From an uncultured Clostridia bacterium (GTDB lineage: Bacteria > Bacillota > Clostridia > Oscillospirales > Acutalibacteraceae), in assembly GCA_937884975.1 (NCBI GenBank), contig CAKZZS010000038.1:1-29906 (forward strand): a stretch of 29,906 nt of DNA. The letters run 5' to 3'. Below, in pieces: positions 1-7,520 of this stretch. A program made the position numbers and the translations under genes. A model generated the notes under the pieces. It worked only from the letters and a program-made list of their open reading frames with translations, was not told the origin of the DNA and ran no database searches. Numbering within the stretch: the stretch's first letter is position 1; every line of letters begins with the position of its first letter.

Positions 1-57
1 TTCTACGTCAAGTAGTCTTTTTTGTGCTGTCTGCTCAATATGGGGCAGTTCAAACAT
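1..57 (-). CDS. possible 5' end of a gene cut by the window edge
   Basis: An open frame on the minus strand begins at an ATG (57-55) and stays open to base 1. It gives 19 codons starting MFELPHIEQTAQ, whose composition looks coding. There is no convincing Shine-Dalgarno site before the ATG, and the frame also remains open a few codons upstream (KTW). It lies about 60 bp downstream of the aldo/keto reductase on the same strand, with no terminator visible between them. I do not recognise the product, and the call could be wrong. Confidence 0.25.
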   Translation of the reverse strand, partial: MFELPHIEQTAQKRLLDVE

Positions 58-117
58 CCAAGTCTTTTCTTTTTGATTTTATTAAAGCTATTACTCGTAT
101 AATTCTCATTATTTCTT

Positions 118-1032
118 TTACGGTAATTTAAAGCCTGCGGCAAGATAAACGGAATACCAGTCCTCTCTTGAAAGAGTGATGTCCGCTCCCTTGCAAATCG
201 CTTTTATTCTTTCGGGATTCATTGAGCCTGAAATCAGCTGAATATTTGCAGGGTGTCTTAAAATCCACGCAGACGCAATTGAAATCGGTTCAACTGCGTA
301 TTTTGAAGCAAGCTCGTCAAGTTTGTTATTAAGAACGGGGAAATTCTCCCTGTCCCCCACAAACGGCTTTTTGATAAAGCCCTGCTGAAACGGCGACCAA
401 GCTTGAATTGTCATTGAGTTAATACGGCTGTATTCAAGCAGTCCTCCGTCGTGCATAACCGACTCTTCATTTTTCATATTCACATTAAGGCCCGAGGTAA
501 TCATTCCCGATTCGGGAATTGAAAGCTGAAGCTGATTTATGATAAGCGGTTGTTTAACGGCGGTCTTAAGCAACTCTATCTGATAGGAATTATGGTTGGA
601 CACGCCGAAATATCTTACCTTTCCGCTTTTTTCAAGAAGCGAAAACGCTTCTGCAACCTCTTCGGGCTCCATAAGCGTATCGGGGCGGTGCAAGAGCAAC
701 ACATCAACGTAATCCGTCTTCAGTCTTTTGAGCGAACCTTCAACAGAAGAAATGATATGTTCCTTTGAAAAATCGTAATAGCCCTTACAAATTGCGCATT
801 TGGTCTGAACCGTTATTTTTTCTCTTAACGCTTTATTATCCGCAAGAAAAGAGCCGAATATCTCCTCACACTCACCTTTGCCGTAAATATCGGCGTGGTC
901 AAAGTAGTCAATTCCGCACTCAAGAGCAGTGTTTATAATCCTGTCAACGCTCTGCTTTGCGTCCTTTAATCTCATACATCCAAAAGCAACTGCGGACGAG
1001 TCAATTTTTTTACCGACAGTAATTCTTTTCAA
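118..1032 (-). CDS. aldo/keto reductase (YdhF-like), TTG start
   Basis: This is a 304-residue cytoplasmic NAD(P)H-dependent oxidoreductase of the aldo/keto reductase superfamily, a full-length (beta/alpha)8 barrel. The catalytic tetrad is visible: D45 and Y50 (FDHADIY), K78 (QTKCAI) and H115 (LLLHRPD). Further family marks are KVRYFGVSN near 137-145 and QAWSPFQQG near 211. The first codon is TTG, supported by a strong AAAGGAGG seven bases upstream, so the start is well placed. It follows the GH2 gene after a 13 bp gap and is the third gene of a nitroreductase-GH2-AKR unit. The substrate cannot be read from sequence; the context suggests a sugar-derived or xenobiotic carbonyl. A second, distant AKR lies at 16887. 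Confidence 0.93.
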   Translation of the reverse strand: MKRITVGKKIDSSAVAFGCMRLKDAKQSVDRIINTALECGIDYFDHADIYGKGECEEIFGSFLADNKALREKITVQTKCAICKGYYDFSKEHIISSVEGSLKRLKTDYVDVLLLHRPDTLMEPEEVAEAFSLLEKSGKVRYFGVSNHNSYQIELLKTAVKQPLIINQLQLSIPESGMITSGLNVNMKNEESVMHDGGLLEYSRINSMTIQAWSPFQQGFIKKPFVGDRENFPVLNNKLDELASKYAVEPISIASAWILRHPANIQLISGSMNPERIKAICKGADITLSREDWYSVYLAAGFKLP

Positions 1033-1045
1033 GGTTTTCCCTCCT

Positions 1046-2785
1046 TTACTCTATAGCCGCCTTTTTTGAATTTACCTTTTGAATATTCTCATAAATTTCG
1101 TCATCAAATTTTTTCTTCCTATCATATGTAAAAAGTCCGTTCTGCTCCTGCTCTATATCATAAAGCTGGGTGTAGCAAAAACCGAGCATTTTTGAGTTTC
1201 CCGTAAGAGCGTCAGTAAGTCTCTTATAACGGTCAAGAAATTCCTCCTCGGTCTTTACATCCTCGCCGTAGCCCCAGCTTTTCACGCTTTTGTCCGAAAC
1301 CCATTTAATACCGCCGAATTCGCTTACAAAAACAGGTTCTCCGTTATATTTCTGCCTGCCGGGATTATCGTTTAGAACATGCTCATACAAGAATCCCTCG
1401 CTCATAAGGCGGTCATAATTATTCTTAAAGAATTCAGTGTCAAAGCTGTAGTCGTGAACGTCATATATATCGGTTACAACGTGAAAATTTCCGCTCGTAT
1501 CAATACACGGACGGGTTTTATCAAACGCTTTTGTAAACTGATAAACCGCTCTGAGCAGTCCGTCATACTGCTGTCTGCCGTGATAATTCCACGTTTCATT
1601 AAACGGACACCAGCCGATAATTGACGGATGGTTAAAATCACGTTCAAGCGCTTCACGCCACTCGTTAATAAAAATATCAACGCTTTTCGGATTTGAATAA
1701 TCAAGTCCCCAGCTGGGATACTCGCCCCAGACAAGATAGCCGAGCCTGTCGCAGTGATACAAAAACCTCGGCTCAAATACCTTCTGATGAAGCCTGGCTC
1801 CGTTAAAGCCGCACTGAAGCGAAATATTTATATCGTTAATCATTGCTTCTTCATCGGGCGCGGTGTATATACCGTCCTTATAAAAGCCCTGGTCAAGCAC
1901 AAGCCGCTGAAAAACGCTTTTACCGTTCAAAAGGAACTTAAAGCCGTCAAGCCTTATGCTTCTTAATCCGAAATAACTTTTAACCGTATCATCGCCGAAA
2001 TGAAGAGTTACTGCGTAAAGCTGTCCGTTGCCAACCTCCCACAGATGCTTTTCCGAAAGGGGTATTTCAAAAAATCTTCCGCCGCATACTTCGCTTCTGC
2101 TTATGCTTCCTACGCATTTATTTTCGAAAAACACATCGCAGGAAAAGGGAGATTTGCCCTCAAATTCGGCAAAAACGGTTACGGAACAATCATTTATATC
2201 CGGAAATATTTTAATGTTCTTTATATAGTTTTCCGGCTTGTATTCAATATAAACGGTCTGCCAGATACCGGTTGTTCTTGTGTAGTCGCAGCCGTGACTT
2301 TTCTTCCTTTCGCTCTGCTTACCCCTGCAGACGAGCGGATTTTTTACATTGTCCTCACAGAGAATGAATATCTCATTTTCACCGTTTTCAACAAGAGAAG
2401 TAATATCAAACGAAAAAGAGGTATAACCGCCCTTGTGCCTGCCTGCCGTTTTTCCGTTGACAAGCACCGTTGTAAGGTAATCCGCGGCGCCGATATTAAG
2501 AAATACAAGCTTTCCGTTTTTCTCGATATTTACCTTTTTACGGTACCACGCAAGATTTATAAAATCGGTATATCCAATACCCGAAAGGACGCTTTCCGGA
2601 CAAAACGGAACGTTGATTTTATGAGTGTAATTTCCCTCATTTCTTATTCTCTTCGCCGTTTCATCATTTTCCGAAAACTTATATTTACTTCCTTTAAACG
2701 CAAAGCCGAAGTCCCATTCGCCGTTAAGATTTATCCAGTTTTCCCTCTCAAACTGGGGATTGGGATACTCGTTTCTCATTCCCAT
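1046..2785 (-). CDS. glycoside hydrolase family 2 protein (beta-galactosidase/beta-glucuronidase type)
   Basis: A 579-residue GH2 enzyme with no signal peptide, so probably cytoplasmic, acting on imported oligosaccharides. Domain order is an N-terminal jelly-roll sugar-binding domain (about 5-185; LNGEWDFGF, TTGIWQTVYIEY), an Ig-like middle domain (about 186-275), then the catalytic TIM barrel (about 280-560). The acid/base is N396-E397 in CPFNETW, and the nucleophile is E489 in VSEFGG. The start ATG has AGAGGAG a few bases upstream. The gene sits 18 bp after the nitroreductase and 13 bp before the AKR, so the three are co-transcribed. It is shorter than LacZ (about 1000 aa) and resembles the compact GH2 proteins common in gut Firmicutes. 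Substrate specificity (galactoside, glucuronide, arabinoside or mannoside) cannot be decided from sequence. Confidence 0.93.
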   Translation of the reverse strand: MGMRNEYPNPQFERENWINLNGEWDFGFAFKGSKYKFSENDETAKRIRNEGNYTHKINVPFCPESVLSGIGYTDFINLAWYRKKVNIEKNGKLVFLNIGAADYLTTVLVNGKTAGRHKGGYTSFSFDITSLVENGENEIFILCEDNVKNPLVCRGKQSERKKSHGCDYTRTTGIWQTVYIEYKPENYIKNIKIFPDINDCSVTVFAEFEGKSPFSCDVFFENKCVGSISRSEVCGGRFFEIPLSEKHLWEVGNGQLYAVTLHFGDDTVKSYFGLRSIRLDGFKFLLNGKSVFQRLVLDQGFYKDGIYTAPDEEAMINDINISLQCGFNGARLHQKVFEPRFLYHCDRLGYLVWGEYPSWGLDYSNPKSVDIFINEWREALERDFNHPSIIGWCPFNETWNYHGRQQYDGLLRAVYQFTKAFDKTRPCIDTSGNFHVVTDIYDVHDYSFDTEFFKNNYDRLMSEGFLYEHVLNDNPGRQKYNGEPVFVSEFGGIKWVSDKSVKSWGYGEDVKTEEEFLDRYKRLTDALTGNSKMLGFCYTQLYDIEQEQNGLFTYDRKKKFDDEIYENIQKVNSKKAAIE

Positions 2786-2803
2786 TTCACTCCTCTTAAT
2801 AAA

Positions 2804-3616
2804 TCAGTCAAGCACAAATGACACAATATACTGCGTTCTTTCGGGAGTTGGGATTTCGGGATTTTCAAAAACAAAGCTTCCGCCCAGTCCCTTTTCCTTT
2901 CTGACGAGATCAAAATGACAAAGACCGATACCCACATCCAGCTTCTGCAGGTCCATAAGCGTGCTCTCCTTTGCCGCCTTATTTTCGTAAAAATGCACCT
3001 TATTTGAGCTTACTACCGCACGCCAGGGCTGATGATTAACCGCAGACGGCGCCCATCTTACCGCCTCAAGCGCGTCGGCAAACACGCCTGCTTCCTCGCT
3101 CTTCATTCCGTTATCAAACGTATCCTTAAAAAACAGGGTATCAAACGGCTTTCTTTCATCCGCCTTAATTCCCTTTCTCATAACCGTTTCACGAATTGAA
3201 CGCTTTTTTGCAGGGTAGCCGAGAGGACTTGCGACTGGCAACACCTCATCTTCACCGACCTGCATAACCTGCTCAAAAGTCGCCCTGTTAATGGATGCGG
3301 CAAGCATAACGGTTCCGACTCCTAATCCCTTTGCAAAAATGCATGCATCCTCAAAGCTGTAGCCGAAGGCGATTTCAAAGTTCTCAACCCTTTTGACCTT
3401 TGCGGCAAGGTAAGTATCAGCACCGATAATTACGGGACTTGTAAGCGAATTTTCCTTTGCGTCAAGCACACGAAAATCAATTTGCACTCCAAAAGGATTT
3501 TTCAGGTTGCTTACATAATCCTCTATTTTTTTCAGGTCGTCAGCCGAAAGAGGAACCTCGTCAAAGGTGCGTACGCTTTTACGGCTTTTAATAATTTCCA
3601 TTACTGATTTTTCCAC
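2804..3616 (-). CDS. nitroreductase family protein (TM1586-type), GTG start
   Basis: A 270-residue FMN-dependent oxidoreductase. Residues 11-18 (SRKSVRTF) form the usual N-terminal FMN/phosphate motif. The APSAVNHQPW motif, usually near the N-terminus of nitroreductases, appears at 189-198 instead. That layout, two half-domains in one chain, is typical of the TM1586-like (PF14512) subgroup, which I infer from memory of the family. The start codon is GTG (3616-3614) with AAGGAGG seven bases upstream; an ATG five codons later is too far from that site. It is the first gene of the nitroreductase-GH2-AKR operon, with a promoter at 3656-3664. The physiological substrate is unknown, and flavin-dependent nitro or quinone reduction is the safe description. 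Confidence 0.88.
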   Translation of the reverse strand: MEKSVMEIIKSRKSVRTFDEVPLSADDLKKIEDYVSNLKNPFGVQIDFRVLDAKENSLTSPVIIGADTYLAAKVKRVENFEIAFGYSFEDACIFAKGLGVGTVMLAASINRATFEQVMQVGEDEVLPVASPLGYPAKKRSIRETVMRKGIKADERKPFDTLFFKDTFDNGMKSEEAGVFADALEAVRWAPSAVNHQPWRAVVSSNKVHFYENKAAKESTLMDLQKLDVGIGLCHFDLVRKEKGLGGSFVFENPEIPTPERTQYIVSFVLD

Positions 3617-3655
3617 GGTATTGCCTCCTTTTTCTTGATTTAATATGATATATAA

Positions 3656-3664
3656 ATTATATCA
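3656..3664 (-). promoter_or_regulatory. promoter, extended -10 (TGATATAAT), for nitroreductase operon
   Basis: On the minus strand the sequence reads GTGTGATATAAT, a perfect TATAAT with the TGn extension, ending about 40 bp before the GTG start. No good -35 is seen at 16-18 bp, as is usual for extended -10 promoters. The predicted leader is short (about 33 nt). Confidence 0.55.
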
Positions 3665-3723
3665 CACTAATGCAGTAAAGTATATATATTCCTAATATTT
3701 TCTTTAATCATTCCTTTTACATA

Positions 3724-3756
3724 AAAAAGCTCCGTGAAAAACTCACAGAGCTTTTT
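3724..3756 (-). terminator. rho-independent terminator after the hydrolase lipoprotein gene
   Basis: Arms AAAAAGCTCCGTGA and TCACAGAGCTTTTT pair over 14 positions with one C/A mismatch around a 5-base loop. The run of T on the minus strand lies just past the stop codon of the lipoprotein gene at 3770. The A/T runs are on both sides, so it could work in both directions. Confidence 0.85.
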
Positions 3757-3769
3757 ATACTGTTTATGC

Positions 3770-4780
3770 TTAATTCTTGTTTTGGAAATCCTGCCATTCA
3801 GCGTCCTTTGAAAGCTTTCCGCCGTCTGTAAAAACGCTTTTAGCAGCGGAATCGTTTTTAAGGTAGGCGTCGAACCAGTTAAGCACATATCCCGAAACCT
3901 TTTGCGGAGTCGTCATATAGGTTGTGTGAATACCGCCCTTGAGCGAAGCGTAAGCCGCCCTGCCTGAAACGGCGTCATAGGAGGGTTGACACCACTGCGA
4001 TGAGACTACAATAAGGTCACTTGTTCCCGTAAGGAAAAGAATCGGCGTTGTAAGTCCGCTTGCCTCCTCGGCGCTTGAAGCGCCTGCAAGCGAAACCGCG
4101 CAGCGTATTCTCAAATCAGCCTGAGCAGCGTTCACGCAACTGCGTCCGCCCTGGGAATGACCGCAAACACCGATAGCGGCAGTATTCACCTTATTATAGA
4201 AAACGCTTGATTCATCGCTGTTTTTATTGATGATGTAGTTGATGGAATCTATCTGGCTTGTTCCGTCGGCTGCCATCACGCTCGAATCCGCAACAACAAT
4301 ATATCCGCCTTTTGCAAGCTCTTCAAGCAAAGCGGTATATAACTGGGTCGGACTGCCGGTACCGTTTGCCCACGCTATAACGGGATATTTCTGCTGCGAA
4401 TTATTTAACTGCGCAGGGTAAATAATCGTTTTATTCGAGTCAGTTACTGTCAGTACTCCCGTAGCCACAACGGGCGTTTCAGCAGTCTGTTCGGGCTGCT
4501 CCTGGGTAACGGTTACGCCGCTCATAAGCTCCGACGGGAGAGTTATGTCATCCATCTGCGTTGTAGACTCCGTTGTGCTTGTAACCGTCTCCGTATTCTC
4601 GTCTTCCTGCGTGCTTTGAGGCGCTGCAGTTGTACCGACGGCAGCAAAATATGTAGTGGAAATATTTGTATTTGCAGTTGTTTCTTCCTCTTTATTTGAC
4701 TTGCAGGAGCTCAGTCCCAAAACCGTAGCCGCCAAAAGCAGAACGGTAAAAATAATTCTTATTAAGGTTGACTTTTTCAT
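3770..4780 (-). CDS. alpha/beta-hydrolase lipoprotein (chlorophyllase/PET-hydrolase-like fold)
   Basis: A 336-residue surface lipoprotein. Residues 1-26 form a lipoprotein signal (hydrophobic LLLAATVLG, lipobox LSSC with C26). A Thr/Glu-rich linker (about 30-105) is followed by a hydrolase domain. Catalytic residues seen are S209 in GHSQGG, D255 in GTSDLIV and H285 in GGIHTT; WANGTGS (about 137-143) fits the oxyanion loop. The fold matches the dienelactone-hydrolase/chlorophyllase group that includes secreted polyester esterases. A GTG nine bases upstream (4789) is in frame but abuts the GGGGAG site. ATG 4780 has proper spacing and gives a canonical signal peptide, so I chose it. The gene appears monocistronic (own promoter and terminator). 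The likely role is an esterase acting outside the cell, on an unknown ester. Confidence 0.85.
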   Translation of the reverse strand: MKKSTLIRIIFTVLLLAATVLGLSSCKSNKEEETTANTNISTTYFAAVGTTAAPQSTQEDENTETVTSTTESTTQMDDITLPSELMSGVTVTQEQPEQTAETPVVATGVLTVTDSNKTIIYPAQLNNSQQKYPVIAWANGTGSPTQLYTALLEELAKGGYIVVADSSVMAADGTSQIDSINYIINKNSDESSVFYNKVNTAAIGVCGHSQGGRSCVNAAQADLRIRCAVSLAGASSAEEASGLTTPILFLTGTSDLIVVSSQWCQPSYDAVSGRAAYASLKGGIHTTYMTTPQKVSGYVLNWFDAYLKNDSAAKSVFTDGGKLSKDAEWQDFQNKN

Positions 4781-4807
4781 TTTGTTCACTCCCCTGCTCT
4801 ATATTAA

Positions 4808-4836
4808 ATAATAACATATTTAATAAAGTTTATCAA
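4808..4836 (-). promoter_or_regulatory. sigma-70-type promoter of the hydrolase lipoprotein gene
   Basis: The minus strand shows TTGATA (4836-4831), a 17 bp spacer and TATTAT (4813-4808). The leader to ATG 4780 is about 20 nt and carries GGGGAG. It lies in the 65 bp between the lipoprotein gene and the GH28 gene, so the lipoprotein need not depend on read-through. Confidence 0.65.
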
Positions 4837-4845
4837 CAGCCCTGT

Positions 4846-6411
4846 TCAGGAAATACTTTTTGTTGCGTCAATGAAAATGAATTTCTCTCTCCGACTTTCC
4901 TTTGCAGGAGTACAGCTGAAATTTTCAATCTCTATATTTTCGGCGTGCCTTGCCCAGACGGCATAGGAAGGAAGATTTCTAAACCGCCAACACTCGGGAT
5001 ACTCCTTTGCATATTCGGGAATAAAAAGACGGTTGTCAACTATTTCCCTTGCGTTTCTGTATTTGAGTTCAATATTTTTCATCTTTACGTTTTTAATGCG
5101 CTTGATTTTTCCCTTTTCCTTAAAACCTGCAATTATAACGGGAAGCTCGATATCCCTTGCAGTTATATTTTCAAGGGTGATGTTTTCCATTTCGCCTGCC
5201 ATATCAAAGCTTTTTTTGTCAACGCCCCTGCCCTCGGCTTTAACGCCGAATTCTACTGCAGTCGCGCTCTGCTCATTGACCTTCGCTGCCCTGTTGCGGT
5301 TTCCAAGCCGCAAAAAAATCGGGCAGGTACAACGGTCCATTTCAATATTTTTTGCCGTAATATTCTTTACCTTTGCGCCGTCGACAGACTCAATGCTTAT
5401 ACCCGAAACTGAACCAGGGTACAAATCGGTCATAAACAGTTTGCAGTTTTCAATGAGCACATCGGTTATAGGATAAGTAGTTTCAGTGCCGATTTTAAAG
5501 GCATTGGTACAGCTGATGATTTCACAGTCGGAAATGCTGATATTGCTCATTGCTCCGTTGCAGCCTTCCCAAATGGCGTTTTTCAGCACAATGCCGTCGT
5601 CTGCGCAGGACAAAAAGCAATGACGGATTTTAACATTGCTTGTCTGCATAAGGTCAATGCCGTCCGTGTTACAGACGTGGCGGTTATTGTTGATAACAAG
5701 ATTTTCAATTACCAAATCCTCGCAACGCGTTGTCCTAAACGTCCAGTAAGCGCTGTCCTTAAAAATAATGTTGTCAACGTGAATATTTTTGCAGTCCTCA
5801 AACACTACAAGCCGACCATACTTTGACGGATGGGCAAAACGAAGCTGCGCGCGGTAATCGCGGCGCATTTTTATTACGTCAATGACCTCGTCAGGCTCGG
5901 TCAGATTTTTTTCAAAAAGCGGCTTTCTGCCGAAAAGATGACCGTTGCCGTTAATTGTTCCGCCGCCAGTTAAACGGATGTTTTCGCTTCCGGAAGCAAA
6001 AACGAGCGCTTTGTGCTCATACCCTTTTCCGCTTTCCTCGGCGACAAGCGAGCTGTCCGACGCAATAAACAGGGTTACGTTGCTTTTAAGACAAACGGTT
6101 TTTGTCGTAAAATCTCCGCCGCTGACAATAACAAAACCTCCGCCGTTCTTTTCGCACTCGTCAATACACGCGTTAATTGCTTTGGCATTGTCGACGCTTT
6201 TATCGTTCGCAACAGCACCGAAATCGGTAATATAAAACGCGTTTTCCGTCGGGAGCTGTTGGGGAACGATATAATTATCAACTGGATAATAAGATGTGTA
6301 ATCAAATTCCCTTTCTTCCTTATACTGCTCCCCTTCGGTAATTCTTAAATCCTTTCCGAAAAGAAGCGTTTTAAGCTTATCAACAGGGGTTCGTTTGTAT
6401 TTTACGGGCAT
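4846..6411 (-). CDS. GH28-fold (polygalacturonase-like) right-handed beta-helix protein
   Basis: A 521-residue protein with no signal peptide, so predicted cytoplasmic. After an unusual N-terminal stretch of about 55 residues, the pectate-lyase-superfamily start (ITDFGAVANDKSVDNAKAI, about 61-79) leads into the beta-helix. The GH28 motifs NTDG (248-251) and the aspartate pair in CADDG (D271-D272) are present. In the place of the GHG motif I see SCTNAFKIGTE (300-310). At the R-x-K site I see SGISIES (336-342), so two of the four hallmark motifs are changed. It is probably a GH28-related enzyme on pectin-derived oligosaccharides, possibly rhamnogalacturonan rather than homogalacturonan; that specificity is inference. 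The start has GGGAGAGG upstream. The gene has its own promoter and no close partner. Confidence 0.85.
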   Translation of the reverse strand: MPVKYKRTPVDKLKTLLFGKDLRITEGEQYKEEREFDYTSYYPVDNYIVPQQLPTENAFYITDFGAVANDKSVDNAKAINACIDECEKNGGGFVIVSGGDFTTKTVCLKSNVTLFIASDSSLVAEESGKGYEHKALVFASGSENIRLTGGGTINGNGHLFGRKPLFEKNLTEPDEVIDVIKMRRDYRAQLRFAHPSKYGRLVVFEDCKNIHVDNIIFKDSAYWTFRTTRCEDLVIENLVINNNRHVCNTDGIDLMQTSNVKIRHCFLSCADDGIVLKNAIWEGCNGAMSNISISDCEIISCTNAFKIGTETTYPITDVLIENCKLFMTDLYPGSVSGISIESVDGAKVKNITAKNIEMDRCTCPIFLRLGNRNRAAKVNEQSATAVEFGVKAEGRGVDKKSFDMAGEMENITLENITARDIELPVIIAGFKEKGKIKRIKNVKMKNIELKYRNAREIVDNRLFIPEYAKEYPECWRFRNLPSYAVWARHAENIEIENFSCTPAKESRREKFIFIDATKSIS

Positions 6412-6442
6412 TTTCGCCTCTCCCTTCGTTTTGCTTTTTTTA

Positions 6443-6470
6443 ATTCTATCACATTAAAAACGGGATTCAA
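6443..6470 (-). promoter_or_regulatory. promoter of the GH28 gene (extended -10)
   Basis: The minus strand shows TTGAAT (6470-6465), a 16 bp spacer ending in TGTGA, and TAGAAT (6448-6443), which gives an extended -10. The start codon follows about 32 bp downstream. Confidence 0.6.
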
Positions 6471-6487
6471 CCGATTTCGGGTTTAAA

Positions 6488-6518
6488 AAAACAGGATCAA
6501 ACAAAATGACCCTGTTTT
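6488..6518 (-). terminator. terminator of the four-gene envelope operon
   Basis: Arms AAAACAGGATCA and TGACCCTGTTTT pair over 12 positions with one A/C mismatch and a 7-base loop. It sits just past the stop of the G5 lipoprotein gene (6525). On the minus strand the right-hand flank gives a T-rich tail. Confidence 0.85.
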
Positions 6519-6524
6519 CTATAT

Positions 6525-7520
6525 TTAAAACTCTACATATTCGGTGCTTCCGTCCGAATAGACTATTTCATAGTACCCGTGTCCGGAGCCGTCGCAGTTA
6601 TAAACGGGGGTTTTGCTTACAACAGTCTTTCCGCCTGAATTATCGGATTCACTGTTGTCCTTTGAGGAATTCTGTTTGGACTCGCCCTTTGTTCCGTAAG
6701 TTACGATTTTATTTACCGCTTCCTTGATAACCTTTTCGGAAACAACCTCACGGCTTATCTCTTCACCGTCAACATATTTTACTTTATATGTGACCTCTTT
6801 TTCGCCGTTAACGCCCTCTTGCTTAACCTGGCTTTTTCCGCTTTCAAGAGAAGAACTGTATTCCTCTTTGGTTTCAAAATTTACTGTTTCTGTTTTGGTT
6901 TCCTCTTTATATTCCACACGTTTTACGGCGATTTCCATTCCGTCGCTGATTTCGGCGTCCAGTTTTTCGGTGCAAACGTCGTCCTTACCGAGAACTACCT
7001 GCTGCCTATCAAGGAAATCCTTTACGGTTGTTCCGTTGGATACGGCGACCTTCGTAGTTTTTCCGTCAACTGTAAGACTTACGGAAACTCCCTTTGAAAT
7101 TGTAATTGTCATTCCGTCCTTTAAGACAGCGTCAAGTTCTACGTCAACTATTTCACCGTCGCCTACGGATAATCCCGACTGCTTGACAGCGTCCTCAACT
7201 GTTCCGCCGGTCAATTCAACTTCCTTTTTGTCATTTCCCTTGACAACGGTAACCTTCGCGTAACGCTTAATGATAATCTCGCTTATTTCTTCGGTAAGCT
7301 TACTGTCGGCGGAGGGTTCGGCTTCATCCTTTTCGCCGAGAACTATCTGGGCGTTTTCAAGAATGTCTTTAACCTTCTGACCCGTTTTAGCGGTAGTTTG
7401 AGTCAGAACGCCCGAATCGTTAATGTTTAAAGAGACTTCCTTACCCGAGCAGGAAGAAAAAGCGACAGCCACAATTATTGTCAGGACTGCAACCAAAAGT
7501 GTTTTAATTAAAGTTTTCAT
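6525..7520 (-). CDS. lipoprotein with DUF348 repeats and a G5 domain
   Basis: A 331-residue predicted lipoprotein. The signal peptide ends at the lipobox FSSC (C24). Three ubiquitin-like DUF348 units follow (about 27-88, 89-143, 145-200), each with a TVKD/TVED-type helix start and an ISDGMEI/LKDGMTI-type ending. A G5 domain comes next (about 203-278, with NGEKEVTYKVKYVDGEEISR), then a Ser/Asn-rich linker and a short tail. DUF348-G5 pairs are known from YabE/Rpf-type peptidoglycan hydrolases, where they contact the cell wall; no lytic domain is present here. It is the last gene of the operon and overlaps the SGNH gene by 17 bp, with GGAGG five bases before its ATG, so translation is probably coupled. 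The likely role is envelope binding or scaffolding for the acetylation machinery (inference). Confidence 0.88.
   Translation of the reverse strand: MKTLIKTLLVAVLTIIVAVAFSSCSGKEVSLNINDSGVLTQTTAKTGQKVKDILENAQIVLGEKDEAEPSADSKLTEEISEIIIKRYAKVTVVKGNDKKEVELTGGTVEDAVKQSGLSVGDGEIVDVELDAVLKDGMTITISKGVSVSLTVDGKTTKVAVSNGTTVKDFLDRQQVVLGKDDVCTEKLDAEISDGMEIAVKRVEYKEETKTETVNFETKEEYSSSLESGKSQVKQEGVNGEKEVTYKVKYVDGEEISREVVSEKVIKEAVNKIVTYGTKGESKQNSSKDNSESDNSGGKTVVSKTPVYNCDGSGHGYYEIVYSDGSTEYVEF

Noticed and set aside
2000..2821. 273-codon open frame on the plus strand
   Set aside because: It lies opposite the GH2 coding region, whose catalytic motifs and ribosome site are certain. The translation is low-complexity, Phe/Lys-rich, with no known motif.
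3667..3888. 73-codon frame on the minus strand ahead of the nitroreductase gene
   Set aside because: It overlaps the hydrolase lipoprotein gene out of frame and runs through that gene's terminator; no ribosome-binding site.
4834..4846. AACAG/CTGTT inverted repeat after the GH28 gene as a terminator
   Set aside because: Five base pairs with a two-base loop and no T run; it is also part of the -35 region of the next gene.
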